This document shows, in pieces, positions 1 through 8,946 of a DNA stretch of 64,000 bases. The notes under the pieces were generated by a model, which had not been told where the DNA came from, searched no databases, and worked only from the letters and a program-made list of their open reading frames with translations. Location: assembly GCF_002441855.2 (NCBI RefSeq), contig NZ_CP029487.1:1364001-1428000 (forward strand), given 5' to 3'. This DNA is from Eubacterium maltosivorans (GTDB lineage Bacteria > Bacillota > Clostridia > Eubacteriales > Eubacteriaceae). The position numbers and the translations under genes were made by a program. Each line of letters opens with the position of its first letter. Position 1 is the first letter of the stretch.

Positions 1-287
1 TCAGACAGTATCTGACCATAGGCAGCTACCACAAAGACGTCTGCTTTCAGCGAGCGCAGTGCTTCGACCGCTTCTGGCGTTTTAATCTTTTCAGGCTGCA
101 GGACCGGTATTCCCAGCTCCAGCGCGCGCTGCTTCACCGGCAGAAATTTTATCTTTTTTCCCCGCTGGTTTGGCCGGTCAGGCTGAGCGACCACAGCCGC
201 CACATCATGTCCGGCCTCCACCAGCTTATTGAGGGCGGGAACCGCAAAATCGGTGGTTCCCATCAATACTACGCGTAATTTTGTCAT
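1..287 (-). CDS. fmt: Methionyl-tRNA formyltransferase (N-terminal part, cut by window edge)
   Basis: Formylates initiator Met-tRNA using 10-formyl-tetrahydrofolate. Only the first 95 or so codons are in the window. The translation begins MTKLRVVLMGTTDFAVPAL and continues with QPDRPNQRGKK and VVAAYGQIL, all typical of the Fmt formyltransferase domain. The ATG at 285-287 overlaps the def stop codon (ATGA), so the two are translationally coupled, matching the common def-fmt pairing in which the deformylase removes what Fmt adds. The catalytic Asn-His-Asp region lies beyond the window and cannot be checked. Confidence 0.95.
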   Translation of the reverse strand, partial: MTKLRVVLMGTTDFAVPALNKLVEAGHDVAAVVAQPDRPNQRGKKIKFLPVKQRALELGIPVLQPEKIKTPEAVEALRSLKADVFVVAAYGQILS

Positions 288-724
288 TTAATTACCCTAT
301 CCAGAAACACTATGCCATTCAGATGATCAACCTCATGGCACACAGCCCGGGCCATCAGCCCCTGGCATTCCATTTCATAGCGGTCACCGCTTAAATCGGT
401 ATATTCAACTGTAACGAATTCCGGCCGTTCCACTTTGCCGGAGCGGTCCGGAAAGCTTAAACAGGCTTCTTCCTCAACAACTGAGCCTTCCTGCTTTGTA
501 ATCTCCGGATTAATCAAGGTTACCGGGCCTTCACCGATATCAATCACAATCAGTTGTTTCAGCACCCCGACCTGAGGCGCCGCCAGTCCAACACCTTCCT
601 CAGCATACATTGTATCCAGCATATCTTTTTGCAGTTCAATGATCCGATCATTTATTTCCGTAATCTCTCGGGTCTTTTTTCTGAGAATCGGATCGTCGTT
701 TACCCGCATTTTTCTTATAGCCAT
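284..724 (-). CDS. def: Peptide deformylase
   Basis: Metalloenzyme that removes the N-formyl group from new proteins. The 146-residue product has all three family motifs: EGVGLAAPQVG near residue 40, EACLSFP (a mild variant of EGCLS), and HEVDH, whose two histidines and the motif-2 cysteine bind the metal. The ATG at 724 was chosen because it follows an AGGAGAA ribosome site and gives the usual MAIRKMRV start; a longer upstream frame runs into priA. It lies 13 bases after priA and overlaps fmt by four bases, so priA-def-fmt is one transcript. Confidence 0.97.
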   Translation of the reverse strand: MAIRKMRVNDDPILRKKTREITEINDRIIELQKDMLDTMYAEEGVGLAAPQVGVLKQLIVIDIGEGPVTLINPEITKQEGSVVEEEACLSFPDRSGKVERPEFVTVEYTDLSGDRYEMECQGLMARAVCHEVDHLNGIVFLDRVIK

Positions 725-737
725 TATATTCTCCTTT

Positions 738-2966
738 CTACAAGGTAGCAGGGGGATCAATCTCGATCGACACCTTTGAGGCCAACCGCTCAATTTCTCC
801 TGCCGCCGTTATTTCTTCAATAATATGTTTAAAGGCATCCAAATCCTTTGCTTTTAACAAAATTTTCCAGCGAATCTGACCATTTCCACGAATCACGCCA
901 GATAAAAAGGGCTCAAATATTTCCACATCCGCTCCAGATCCGCAGGCTTTTTGCAACGAACGAAAAAACTCCCGGCTGTCATCCGCCACCTGTACTTCAT
1001 CCGAATGAAACAGACTGAACAGAACAAGGTGCTTTTCGGGCGGATAGCCCATGAGACGCCGATATTCAAATTCCTGTCGATAGAAATCCGAAGGATTTTC
1101 CGAGGCCAGTGCCTCGTTCGTTATATTATCCGGCTCATAGGTCTGGATCAGGCACGGCGTATTCTCGGTCATGCGGTTGAAAAAGCGCCTGTAAAGCTGA
1201 TAGGCGTTTTCCGATGAGCTGTAATCCCCGTGGTTTAAGTCGCCATCGATGAGCAGCGCCGCGGCTAATCCAATATTTTGAAAATTAAAATTTCTCAGCA
1301 GCATCCGCGTACCCAGAATAATATCCCAGTGTTTTTCCGCGAGCTCTTGTTTGACCCTTTTGAAATCATCATAAGAGGCAATGGTCTCACCGTCCAGCTT
1401 TAAAATATTACAATCTGGGTAACGATTTTTGAGCAGCTCATAAACCTGATCAATGCCCAGCCCCAGCGCCTTGATTTTTTTCTCTCCGCATTCGGGACAG
1501 ACCGTGTTTCTTTTTTTAGTATACCCGCAATAATGACATTTTAAAACATCGCTTCCCGCGTAGTATTTCAGACTGACCCCACAGGCAGGACACTTTTCGA
1601 CATAACCGCAGCTTCTGCAAAACACATAGGAGGCGTAGCCGCGCTTATTGATCAGCAGCATAGCCGTCTTTTTTTCGGCCAGTGTTTTTTCAAGACTCTC
1701 CCTGAGGCGGCAGCTCATAAAATCAAAATTTCCCGACTTCATTTCGCTCTGCATATCAACGATAACAGGCACGGGCTTTTTTCTTACAAAGCAGGGCGCA
1801 TTATAGATTCCTGTCCACTCCCCGCTCTCTGTGTTTTTTACGGCGGCAACAGACGGAATCTCGTCACTGACAATCAAATCTGCGCCGCAGAGGGCTGCGT
1901 ATTTCTGGGCAATGGTAATGGTGTTATACCGGGGCATGGCAGCCGCGTAATAAGATGGATCGCGCTCTTCATCGACAACGATGAGCCCAAGCTTTCTGAA
2001 AGGCATAAACAAAGCGGCTCTCGAGCCCACCAATACTTTTATCTCGCCACAGCTCACCCGTTTAAAAATCTGGTATCGCTCCTTCTGACTGAGCTTCCCA
2101 TGACAAACTGCCACAGCATTACCAAAATATCGATAAAGCAGGGCCCGCATCTCAAGGGAAAGCCCAATTTCCGGGAAAAGCATCAGGGCAGTCTTTCCCC
2201 CGTTCAGGCATTCCTCTACCGCTTTACAGTAAAGCATGAGTCTGGTATCTGAATTTTCCTCAAAAATAAAGCATGGGCGGCCCTTTTGCCGTTTTTCCAA
2301 AAACTGGCGGTACAAAAATTCACTGCTCTCAGAGAGTGTAATTTTTTCCGGCATTGCTTTTCCATCGGATACTGCGCAGCTTGTATCCCGTTCATAAGCT
2401 ATAACCAGTCCCTTTTTCTCTAAGGTACGAAGACTGCTGCCCACCGCTCCCAAAAGCTCACAGAGTTCTCTTCTGGTGAAGTCTCTTGTCTCAAGCAGCT
2501 CAAGGATCTTTTTCTGAACCGCTCCGCGGACCGGTTCCTTTCGCACAAGCCGGTAGACTCTTTCAATGGACTCGTAAGGCTCAAAGGCGATCCGGTTCTC
2601 GTAGGGATCTTCCGCTGAAACTTCCAGCCGTTTAACAACCTTCACAGGGTTTGTAAAATGATAAAGGCCCTCATAAAACAAAGCGCAGTAGGTGCTTTTC
2701 ATCCAGAGACATAAAGCGATCTGTTCCTTTGTTAAAATCGGGCTTTCATCAATAACTGCTTCAAGTTCTTTGATTTTATCCGGATAAGCGGTTTCCTCTT
2801 TTACACGGACCACAAAGCCCTCAAGCTGACGGTTTCCGTTCCCGAAGGTTACGCCGACGCGCACTCCGGGAACAATGACCGACTCAAACCTTTCCGGTAT
2901 TTTATAATCGTAAGGATGATCAATTCGCTTATTGGTCTGATTTAAATAAATCTCAGCAAATTTCAC
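738..2966 (-). CDS. priA: Primosomal protein N' (PriA), helicase motifs degenerate
   Basis: PriA recognises stalled forks and reloads the replicative helicase. The 742-residue length, the N-terminal DNA-binding region (GVRVGVTFGNGNRQLEGFVV, about residues 34-53) and eight zinc-binding cysteines (about 450, 453, 459, 462, 477, 480, 490, 493) are normal. The helicase core is not. The Walker A segment GVTGSGKT expected near residue 235 is replaced by FEENSDTR, DEEH is DEER (332-335), and the QVAGRAGR arginine-finger motif reads RRFFNRMT (about 593-600). The frame is intact and the rpoZ-priA-def order is conserved, so this looks like a maintained protein that restarts replication without ATP-driven unwinding. 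Confidence 0.93.
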   Translation of the reverse strand: MKFAEIYLNQTNKRIDHPYDYKIPERFESVIVPGVRVGVTFGNGNRQLEGFVVRVKEETAYPDKIKELEAVIDESPILTKEQIALCLWMKSTYCALFYEGLYHFTNPVKVVKRLEVSAEDPYENRIAFEPYESIERVYRLVRKEPVRGAVQKKILELLETRDFTRRELCELLGAVGSSLRTLEKKGLVIAYERDTSCAVSDGKAMPEKITLSESSEFLYRQFLEKRQKGRPCFIFEENSDTRLMLYCKAVEECLNGGKTALMLFPEIGLSLEMRALLYRYFGNAVAVCHGKLSQKERYQIFKRVSCGEIKVLVGSRAALFMPFRKLGLIVVDEERDPSYYAAAMPRYNTITIAQKYAALCGADLIVSDEIPSVAAVKNTESGEWTGIYNAPCFVRKKPVPVIVDMQSEMKSGNFDFMSCRLRESLEKTLAEKKTAMLLINKRGYASYVFCRSCGYVEKCPACGVSLKYYAGSDVLKCHYCGYTKKRNTVCPECGEKKIKALGLGIDQVYELLKNRYPDCNILKLDGETIASYDDFKRVKQELAEKHWDIILGTRMLLRNFNFQNIGLAAALLIDGDLNHGDYSSSENAYQLYRRFFNRMTENTPCLIQTYEPDNITNEALASENPSDFYRQEFEYRRLMGYPPEKHLVLFSLFHSDEVQVADDSREFFRSLQKACGSGADVEIFEPFLSGVIRGNGQIRWKILLKAKDLDAFKHIIEEITAAGEIERLASKVSIEIDPPATL

Positions 2967-2974
2967 AACTGTTC

Positions 2975-3307
2975 CTATAAATCTTCAGCCATGTCAGCCG
3001 TTGTCTCCGCTTCGCTGAAAAGATCATCTTCCGGGAAAACAGCATCTTCAAAAACATCGTCAACCTCTGAGGTTTCCACAGGCTGTACGGGGCGCACAAG
3101 ATCCTGTGCGATTTCGGCAGTGGCAATGGAAACTGGATTATCAATGGTAATCTTGACCAGGGGTTCGTCACCGTCAATGATCTCTCTTGCTCTTTTAGCA
3201 GTCGCCAGCACCAGCTCATATTTATTGCTCGCTTTGGAAATTAAATCGTTGATGGCTGGGTAGCGCATCCCTTTACTTGTATAATTATCTGTAATATTTG
3301 GTTTCAT
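2975..3307 (-). CDS. rpoZ: RNA polymerase omega subunit
   Basis: Small RNA polymerase subunit that helps beta' fold and assemble. The 110-residue product has the conserved segment RYPAINDLISKASNKYELVLATAKRARE followed by a PLVKITIDNPVSIATAEIA core. The C-terminal 35 residues are acidic and low complexity (EVDDVFEDAVFPEDDLFSEAE), a tail that varies among clostridial omegas. It sits two bases after gmk and eight before priA, the usual gmk-rpoZ-priA order in Firmicutes. Confidence 0.95.
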   Translation of the reverse strand: MKPNITDNYTSKGMRYPAINDLISKASNKYELVLATAKRAREIIDGDEPLVKITIDNPVSIATAEIAQDLVRPVQPVETSEVDDVFEDAVFPEDDLFSEAETTADMAEDL

Positions 3308-3309
3308 TT

Positions 3310-3948
3310 CTACCTCCCTAGAATATCATTTACTTTGTTTTTCAGACGTTCAGTTCTGCATTTTTCAGCAGTGATAATGGATTCGACCTGATGCGCCGCC
3401 ACATTTTTATCCTGATTAATGACAATATAGCTGTAATCATCCGCGTTGGTCATCTCATCATAGGCACAGCTCAGGCGCATTTCCATCTGCTCCGCACTTT
3501 CTGTTCCACGCATTTCAATTCTTCTGCGCAGCTCCTTCATGGACGGGGGCGCTATAAAGATATAAATACCTTCCTTGTAGTTTTCCCGAACCTTCGCGGC
3601 GCCCTGAATATCGATCTCCAATATAACATCATACCCTTCTTCGAGCAAATTTTCAACATAATCCTTTGGAGTTCCGTAATAATTATCATATACCGTTGCG
3701 TATTCCAGATATTTCCCCTGCTCAATACGCTGTTCGAACGCTTCTTTGGTGACAAAGAAGTAATCCTTCCCCGGCACTTCATAATTTCTTGGTGAACGGG
3801 TGGTCTCGGAAACGGAAAGCCGTATCTCCGGGCGGTTTTCACGCACAATTTTACACACCGTACCCTTACCGGCACAGGAAGGCCCTGAGATAACAATCAG
3901 AATTCCTTTTTCCCGTTCAAAAAATTTTTCTTCATTGCTCATATTCAC
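3310..3948 (-). CDS. gmk: Guanylate kinase
   Basis: Phosphorylates GMP to GDP with ATP. The P-loop GPSCAGKGTV is near residue 20, followed by the GMP-binding segment TTRSPRNYEVPGKDYFFV and YYGTPKDYVENLLEEG. Length (212 aa) is normal. Two starts are possible: GTG at 3948, seven bases from a GGAGG ribosome site, and ATG at 3942, thirteen bases away. The GTG spacing is better and it is preferred. The remA (DUF370) gene often found between yicC and gmk in Firmicutes is absent; only 34 bases separate them here. Confidence 0.96.
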   Translation of the reverse strand: MNMSNEEKFFEREKGILIVISGPSCAGKGTVCKIVRENRPEIRLSVSETTRSPRNYEVPGKDYFFVTKEAFEQRIEQGKYLEYATVYDNYYGTPKDYVENLLEEGYDVILEIDIQGAAKVRENYKEGIYIFIAPPSMKELRRRIEMRGTESAEQMEMRLSCAYDEMTNADDYSYIVINQDKNVAAHQVESIITAEKCRTERLKNKVNDILGR

Positions 3949-3982
3949 TTAAACTCCTCCAATTTGCTGACATTTTTTAAAA

Positions 3983-4864
3983 TTATTCGATATTCTGTAT
4001 CTGCTCGCGGATTTTTTCAATTTCACTTTTAACATCTACTACCAGATTGGCGATGCCGATGTCGTTGGCCTTTGAACCGATAGTATTAATTTCACGGTTT
4101 AGTTCCTGAACCAGAAAATCCAGCTTACGGCCTACCGGCTCATCCTCTTCTCCGAGAATCTCCTTAAGCCGCCCGGTGTGGCTTTTAAGCCGTGTCAGCT
4201 CCTCGCTGATATCCAGCTTATCCGCCATAATGGCTACCTCGGTTAAAACGCGCTTTTCATCCACTTCCATGGAATCAGTGTAAGCTTCTACTTTTGCACG
4301 AAGCTCCTCCTGATATTTTTTCAACATCTCGGGGCTTTTAGCCTCAATGGCTGAAACAGCCTTTTCGATGGCGGTGCAGCGGGCCGCAACATCCTTTTTG
4401 AGGGCTTCCCCTTCGCGGTTCCGGCTGGTGTCTACCTGTTCCAGCGCTTCATTCAGCACAGGAGCCATTTTACGCCAAACCGCTTCGTAGTCTACGCCCT
4501 CATCCTCAAGACTTACAACATCTGGAAATTTGGCGATCAGCCCGGGGCTCAGATCATCGTCGATCATGGAGTCCAGAGTTTTAATTTCATTCAGAACATT
4601 GATATACGCTTTAGCCAGATCGCGGTTAAACACAATCCGCTTATTCTGGGCGTCGATCTCGTTGTATTTGATAAAAACCTCAATGCGTCCGCGCGCGATC
4701 TTTTCACTGATGGCCTTTCGGATGTTTTCCTCAATAGGATTTAGCGACCGCGGCAGCTTCAGAAAAAAATCTCTGAAACGATGGTTAATGGTTTTTATTT
4801 CAATCGATATCTCCAATGCCTCGTCTCTGTAATCCTTGCGGCCAAAACCTGTCATACTTTTCAT
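3983..4864 (-). CDS. yicC: YicC-family endoribonuclease
   Basis: Member of the YicC/YloC family, shown in E. coli and B. subtilis to have endoribonuclease activity. The N-terminus MKSMTGFGR is the family hallmark, followed by IEIKTINHRFRDFFLKLPRSL. The C-terminal DUF1732 part carries EVAIMADKLDISEELTRLKSH and GRKLDFLVQELNREINTIGSKAND. The 293-residue length is normal. It precedes gmk in the same direction, as in most Firmicutes. Confidence 0.94.
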   Translation of the reverse strand: MKSMTGFGRKDYRDEALEISIEIKTINHRFRDFFLKLPRSLNPIEENIRKAISEKIARGRIEVFIKYNEIDAQNKRIVFNRDLAKAYINVLNEIKTLDSMIDDDLSPGLIAKFPDVVSLEDEGVDYEAVWRKMAPVLNEALEQVDTSRNREGEALKKDVAARCTAIEKAVSAIEAKSPEMLKKYQEELRAKVEAYTDSMEVDEKRVLTEVAIMADKLDISEELTRLKSHTGRLKEILGEEDEPVGRKLDFLVQELNREINTIGSKANDIGIANLVVDVKSEIEKIREQIQNIE

Positions 4865-4890
4865 TTTTGTTGCCTCCGTTCTTTTCAGGC

Positions 4891-5769
4891 TTACAATTCT
4901 CTTAAAGCTGCAAATAACGCTTCTTCTTCATTGGGAACCTGCATTTCATAAGCACCCGTAAAAACAACCTTTGCCGGCCCTGTCATAAAAACAGCGTTTC
5001 CGTCAAGCTCAATCACCAGGTCCCCGCCAGATAAGCAGGCGTGAACCTTACTGCCAACCAGGCCCATGCGGTGCAGCACCGCAACGGTCGCACAGGTACC
5101 AGTACCGCAGGCCAGTGTACGGCCAACGCCGCGTTCCCATGTATCCATGGCAATACTGTCGCGGCTGATCACCTCCGCGAAGCTGATATTACATTTGTTG
5201 GGAAACATGGCGTGCTTCTCAAAGTAAGGACCAACCTCCTCGATTGGGAAGCTGTCCACATTTTCAACTAAAACAGCCATATGCGGATTTCCCATAGACG
5301 CGCAGCCATAGGTAAGCTCCTGATTCTTATAGGTGATCTTCTCGCCAAGGAGTGTCGCTTTATCTGAAATGACCGGGATATCCTTTGTCTCAAAGCTGAC
5401 ACTGCCCATGCTTACTTTGATGGTTGATACCCCCCGATAGGATTCTAAAACCTGGACACCGATTTTCCCGGCTCTGGTTTCAACCTCAAAAGGCTTCGAA
5501 GCATCCACAATCCCCGCATCGGCGGCGTATTTGGCGAGGCAGCGGACGCCGTTGCCACACATTTCCGCGATGGAGCCGTCCTGGTTGTAATAATTCATTC
5601 GCACATCACAGGACTCTGAAGGCTCAACCAAAATCAAACCATCTGCGCCGATTCCAAAGTGCGGCCTGCACATCGCCTCTATTAACTGTGCCGGAAGCTG
5701 GATGGAATTGTCCATATTGTTAATGACGATAAAGTCATTTCCGGCACCCTGCATTTTTGTAAAATTCAT
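4891..5769 (-). CDS. dapF: Diaminopimelate epimerase
   Basis: Converts LL- to meso-diaminopimelate for lysine and peptidoglycan synthesis. Both catalytic cysteines sit in intact motifs: EMCGNGVRCLAKYA near residue 75 and the paired ACGTGTCATVAV near residue 220. The N-terminus MNFTKMQGAGNDFIVI is canonical and the length (292 aa) slightly above average. It is the first gene of the minus-strand run that continues to fmt and is divergent from rqcH, with about 145 bases between them. Confidence 0.96.
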   Translation of the reverse strand: MNFTKMQGAGNDFIVINNMDNSIQLPAQLIEAMCRPHFGIGADGLILVEPSESCDVRMNYYNQDGSIAEMCGNGVRCLAKYAADAGIVDASKPFEVETRAGKIGVQVLESYRGVSTIKVSMGSVSFETKDIPVISDKATLLGEKITYKNQELTYGCASMGNPHMAVLVENVDSFPIEEVGPYFEKHAMFPNKCNISFAEVISRDSIAMDTWERGVGRTLACGTGTCATVAVLHRMGLVGSKVHACLSGGDLVIELDGNAVFMTGPAKVVFTGAYEMQVPNEEEALFAALREL

Positions 5770-5914
5770 TCTTAAGCCTATCTTTCCATTTTGAATTATT
5801 TATCTTCTATCATATCCAAAAAACTTCCAAAAAACAACAGGAAATGCTAGAATAATTTGAAAAGATTAAATAAAGAATTCAAAATCTCCAAAATAGATGA
5901 AGGGAATTAAACCA

Positions 5915-7726
5915 ATGGCATTTGACGGCATTACTACCAAACATTTAATAAAGGAATTACAGGAGACGATCGTTGGCGGCCGTATCCGCAAAATATACCA
6001 GCCCGAGAGCGATGAAATCCGTATGACCATTAACAGGGAAAAGGAAAACTATAACCTTTTGATCTCAGCCAACGCGAATAATCCGCGCGTCTATCTGGCC
6101 GAAAAGCTTAAGGAAAACCCAGGCACGCCCCCCAGCTTCTGCATGGTGCTCAGAAAGCATCTTCTCAATGGCATCATTGTAGACATTGTGCAGCACGAAA
6201 CCGACCGGGTGATCGAGTTCAGTATTTCTGGCAAAAATGAATTCAACGATGTGGTAATCAAAAAGCTGGTAGTCGAGATCATGGGCCGAAACAGCAACGT
6301 TATTTTAATTGATGATAAGACAGACGTCTCCGGCGAAAGGCAGGAGGGTGAGGATATCATTCTGGACTCCATGAAAAAGGTGGGCTCCGGTTCCAACCGC
6401 TACCGCCAGATTCTGCCTGGCAAGGTCTATATTTATCCGCCCGAAAGCGGACGCCAGAATTTTTTATCCCTGACAGAGGATCGTTATTATAAAATGGTGG
6501 CAGAAAACTCCGAAACGGTTACCGAGCGCTTCTGGGTACAGTGTTTTCTGGGCCTGAGCCCCATTATCGCCCGGGAATTCTGTTTCAGAGCAGGCCTTAA
6601 CCCCGAGCTCAAGCTCAAAGAATTTTCAAAAAAGCAGCTCGGCTATTTATATCAGGCTTTCAGCGAAGTCATGGATGAAATTGAGAAGGGGCCTAACTGC
6701 GGTATTTACTACTTCCGGCGTGAAATCATCGATTTTTCAACGGTCAACCTCCACCATATGACGGATAACGAATGCACTGCCTATACAAACGTCTCAAAAA
6801 TGCTGGAGGCCTTCTACTATATCAAGGATAAAAAAATCCGTTTTAAGGCCAAAAGCGCCAATCTGAGGCATCAGCTGGACACACTGCTGAAAAAAAATTA
6901 CAAAAAACTCCAGAACCTGCATCAGGATATGGACAATTCCAAAAAAAATGAGAAGAACAAGCTCTACGGCGACCTGATTACCGCCAATATTTATATGATT
7001 GAAAAAGGCATGGAGGAGGTTTCGCTGGTAGATTATACCGACCCGGAAATGAAAACTGTCAGGGTTCATCTCAAGGTCAATGAAACACCTTCCCAAAATG
7101 CCCAGCGCTTCTATAAAAAATACAATAAGGGCAAACGGGCCCAAATCCAGCTGGCGGAACAGATAAAAACAACCGAGGAACAAGTTTATTATCTCGAAAG
7201 CCTGACAGGCGGCCTGGATCAGTCTACAGAGCTCAATGAGCTAGACGAAATCCGCCACGAATTCATGCATTCTGAATTTAACAAGAAGGGCCTGACCTCC
7301 AAGGAGGCAAAGAAAAAGATCGCAGCTTCCAAGCCACTGCACTTTATATCCTCTGAGGGCTTCGACATCTATGTTGGAAAAAACAATTATCAGAATGATT
7401 ATATTTCTACACGCCTGGGCGTAGACGAAGACTGCTGGCTTCATGTCAAAGATATTCCTGGCTCACATGTTCTGGTCGTAGCCAATGGACGCTTCATCAC
7501 AGAGGATACCCTTCTTGAGGCAGGAATGCTGGCAGCCTGGCACAGCAAGGCCAAAAACTCCGAGAACGTCCCGGTGGATTATGTCGAGTTCAGGTATTTA
7601 AAGAAGCCAAAAAAAGCCAAGCCTGGCATGGTTATTTTCACCAATCAAAACACCATGTACGTTACGCCCAACAAGGACAAAATCGCTGCGATCCAGCAGG
7701 TTTTGAACAGCAATGAGCAAATATAG
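5915..7726 (+). CDS. rqcH: Ribosome quality-control factor RqcH (NFACT/fibronectin-binding family)
   Basis: Bacterial NEMF/Rqc2 homologue. It binds obstructed 50S subunits and recruits Ala-tRNA to add C-terminal Ala tails to stalled peptides. It starts MAFDGITTKHLIKEL (NFACT-N), has a central helical coiled-coil (about residues 290-430) and ends with the NFACT-R domain, including NDYISTRLG, CWLHVKDIPGSHVLV and PVDYVEFRYLKKPKKAKPGMV. The start at 5915 matches family N-termini and has a GAAGGG ribosome site; six upstream in-frame codons are probably not translated. At about 604 residues it is full length. Confidence 0.93.
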   Translation: MAFDGITTKHLIKELQETIVGGRIRKIYQPESDEIRMTINREKENYNLLISANANNPRVYLAEKLKENPGTPPSFCMVLRKHLLNGIIVDIVQHETDRVIEFSISGKNEFNDVVIKKLVVEIMGRNSNVILIDDKTDVSGERQEGEDIILDSMKKVGSGSNRYRQILPGKVYIYPPESGRQNFLSLTEDRYYKMVAENSETVTERFWVQCFLGLSPIIAREFCFRAGLNPELKLKEFSKKQLGYLYQAFSEVMDEIEKGPNCGIYYFRREIIDFSTVNLHHMTDNECTAYTNVSKMLEAFYYIKDKKIRFKAKSANLRHQLDTLLKKNYKKLQNLHQDMDNSKKNEKNKLYGDLITANIYMIEKGMEEVSLVDYTDPEMKTVRVHLKVNETPSQNAQRFYKKYNKGKRAQIQLAEQIKTTEEQVYYLESLTGGLDQSTELNELDEIRHEFMHSEFNKKGLTSKEAKKKIAASKPLHFISSEGFDIYVGKNNYQNDYISTRLGVDEDCWLHVKDIPGSHVLVVANGRFITEDTLLEAGMLAAWHSKAKNSENVPVDYVEFRYLKKPKKAKPGMVIFTNQNTMYVTPNKDKIAAIQQVLNSNEQI

Positions 7727-7765
7727 TTTAAAAAGCGCGTTAAAAGCATCTTACCATCTTTAGCT

Positions 7766-7955
7766 TTCATGCGACACATACGTCAAAGCGCAGCGTCATG
7801 TGACATAAAAAATAAGGGGGGCTAGTAAGCATTTTTCAATATAGTTTATTTATTTTACCATCATGTTGTATTACAGAAAACAAAAGCGGTCTGCTTAAAA
7901 ATGAAACAGACCGCTAACACTGCCCGCGCATTGTCATATGTGTCACATGAAAATG
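7766..7955. repeat. Imperfect inverted repeat flanking a terminator
   Basis: About 28 bases near 7766-7793 (TTCATGCGACACATACGTCA followed by AAGCGC) recur in inverted orientation near 7930-7955 with three or four differences. The left side also has a second direct copy of TCATGTGACA at about 7795. The repeats frame roughly 135 bases that include the hairpin at 7885-7915. No gene is seen in 7727-8001. Identity as a small mobile or regulatory element is not established. Confidence 0.5.
7875..7915 (-). terminator. Intrinsic terminator after the rluD gene
   Basis: A 9-bp perfect stem AGCGGTCTG/CAGACCGCT (7885-7915) is followed on the minus strand by a T-rich run (TTTTGTTTTC). It lies about 90 bases beyond the rluD stop codon and faces the end of rqcH. 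Confidence 0.8.
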
Positions 7956-8001
7956 CACGGCTTTATTTTTCGAATTTTATATTTTTTAAGAACCAAAGCT
8001 T

Positions 8002-8925
8002 TTACTCAATTTCCTTCAACCCGTCCAGAATCGCCTGAAAGGCTTCGGGTAAGGGCGCTGAAAACTCCATATATTCACCGGTGTGTGGGTGCTTGAAGCC
8101 TAACAGCTCGGCATGAAGGCACTGCCCCTCTGTTTTGAAGGGATTTTTTTTATCACCTTTATACAGGGGATCACCGGCAATGGGATAGCCAATGGCCTGC
8201 ATGTGCACCCTGATCTGGTGCGTTCTGCCGGTTTCCAGCCGAAACTGCATCAGTGTATAGCCTTCAGCATAGCGCTTAAGGGTCTCGAAATGCGTAACCG
8301 CCTCCTTGGAATTTTCCTTAACCACCGCCATCCGAATTCGATCCTTTGGATGCCTGCCAATGGGCATATCAATGGTGCCGCGATTATTTTCCATAATCCC
8401 TTTTACCAGCGCTTTATACTGACGGGTAATGGTGTGCGCCTTCAGCTGCTCTGTCAGATTCTGATGCGCTGCATTATTTTTTGCCACCATTAAAAGACCG
8501 GAGGTATCCTTATCGATTCGGTGGATGATCCCCGGCCGGAAAACACCGTTGATATTTGACAAGGCGCCGGTATGATACATCAGTGCATTGACCAGCGTGC
8601 CGGATGGGCTGCCCGGTGCAGGATGCACCACCATCCCCTTTGGCTTGTTAACCACAATCACATCATCATCCTCATAAATAATCTCTAAAGGAATATTCTC
8701 CGGCTCAATGGCACTCTCTACCGGCTCAGGAACCTCCATGGTAATGACCTCTCTGCCTTTCAGCTTATAGCTGGCCTTTTTCTGGCTTCCATCCACCTTT
8801 ACAGCGCCTTCGGCCAGTAAATTTTTGATATAGCCTCTGGAAAAATCCGGCTCCTGTTCAGCACAATAAGCATCCAGACGCACACCCGCGCTTTCTTCTG
8901 GGACATGGTACTCTTTAATTTCCAT
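8002..8925 (-). CDS. rluD: RluA/RluD-family pseudouridine synthase
   Basis: Isomerises uridine to pseudouridine in large-subunit rRNA. It has an N-terminal S4 domain (RLDAYCAEQEPDFSRGYIKNLL...VKVDG), a catalytic domain with HRIDKDTSGLLMVAKN carrying the catalytic Asp, and a C-terminal RTHQIRVHMQAIGYPIAGDPLY. At 307 residues it is normal for the RluD/YlyB type. It lies 21 bases after ylmH. The lspA gene usually upstream of this family in Firmicutes is missing. The precise rRNA target cannot be read from sequence. Confidence 0.92.
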   Translation of the reverse strand: MEIKEYHVPEESAGVRLDAYCAEQEPDFSRGYIKNLLAEGAVKVDGSQKKASYKLKGREVITMEVPEPVESAIEPENIPLEIIYEDDDVIVVNKPKGMVVHPAPGSPSGTLVNALMYHTGALSNINGVFRPGIIHRIDKDTSGLLMVAKNNAAHQNLTEQLKAHTITRQYKALVKGIMENNRGTIDMPIGRHPKDRIRMAVVKENSKEAVTHFETLKRYAEGYTLMQFRLETGRTHQIRVHMQAIGYPIAGDPLYKGDKKNPFKTEGQCLHAELLGFKHPHTGEYMEFSAPLPEAFQAILDGLKEIE

Positions 8926-8946
8926 TTAATCATTCCTCAATTTCTT

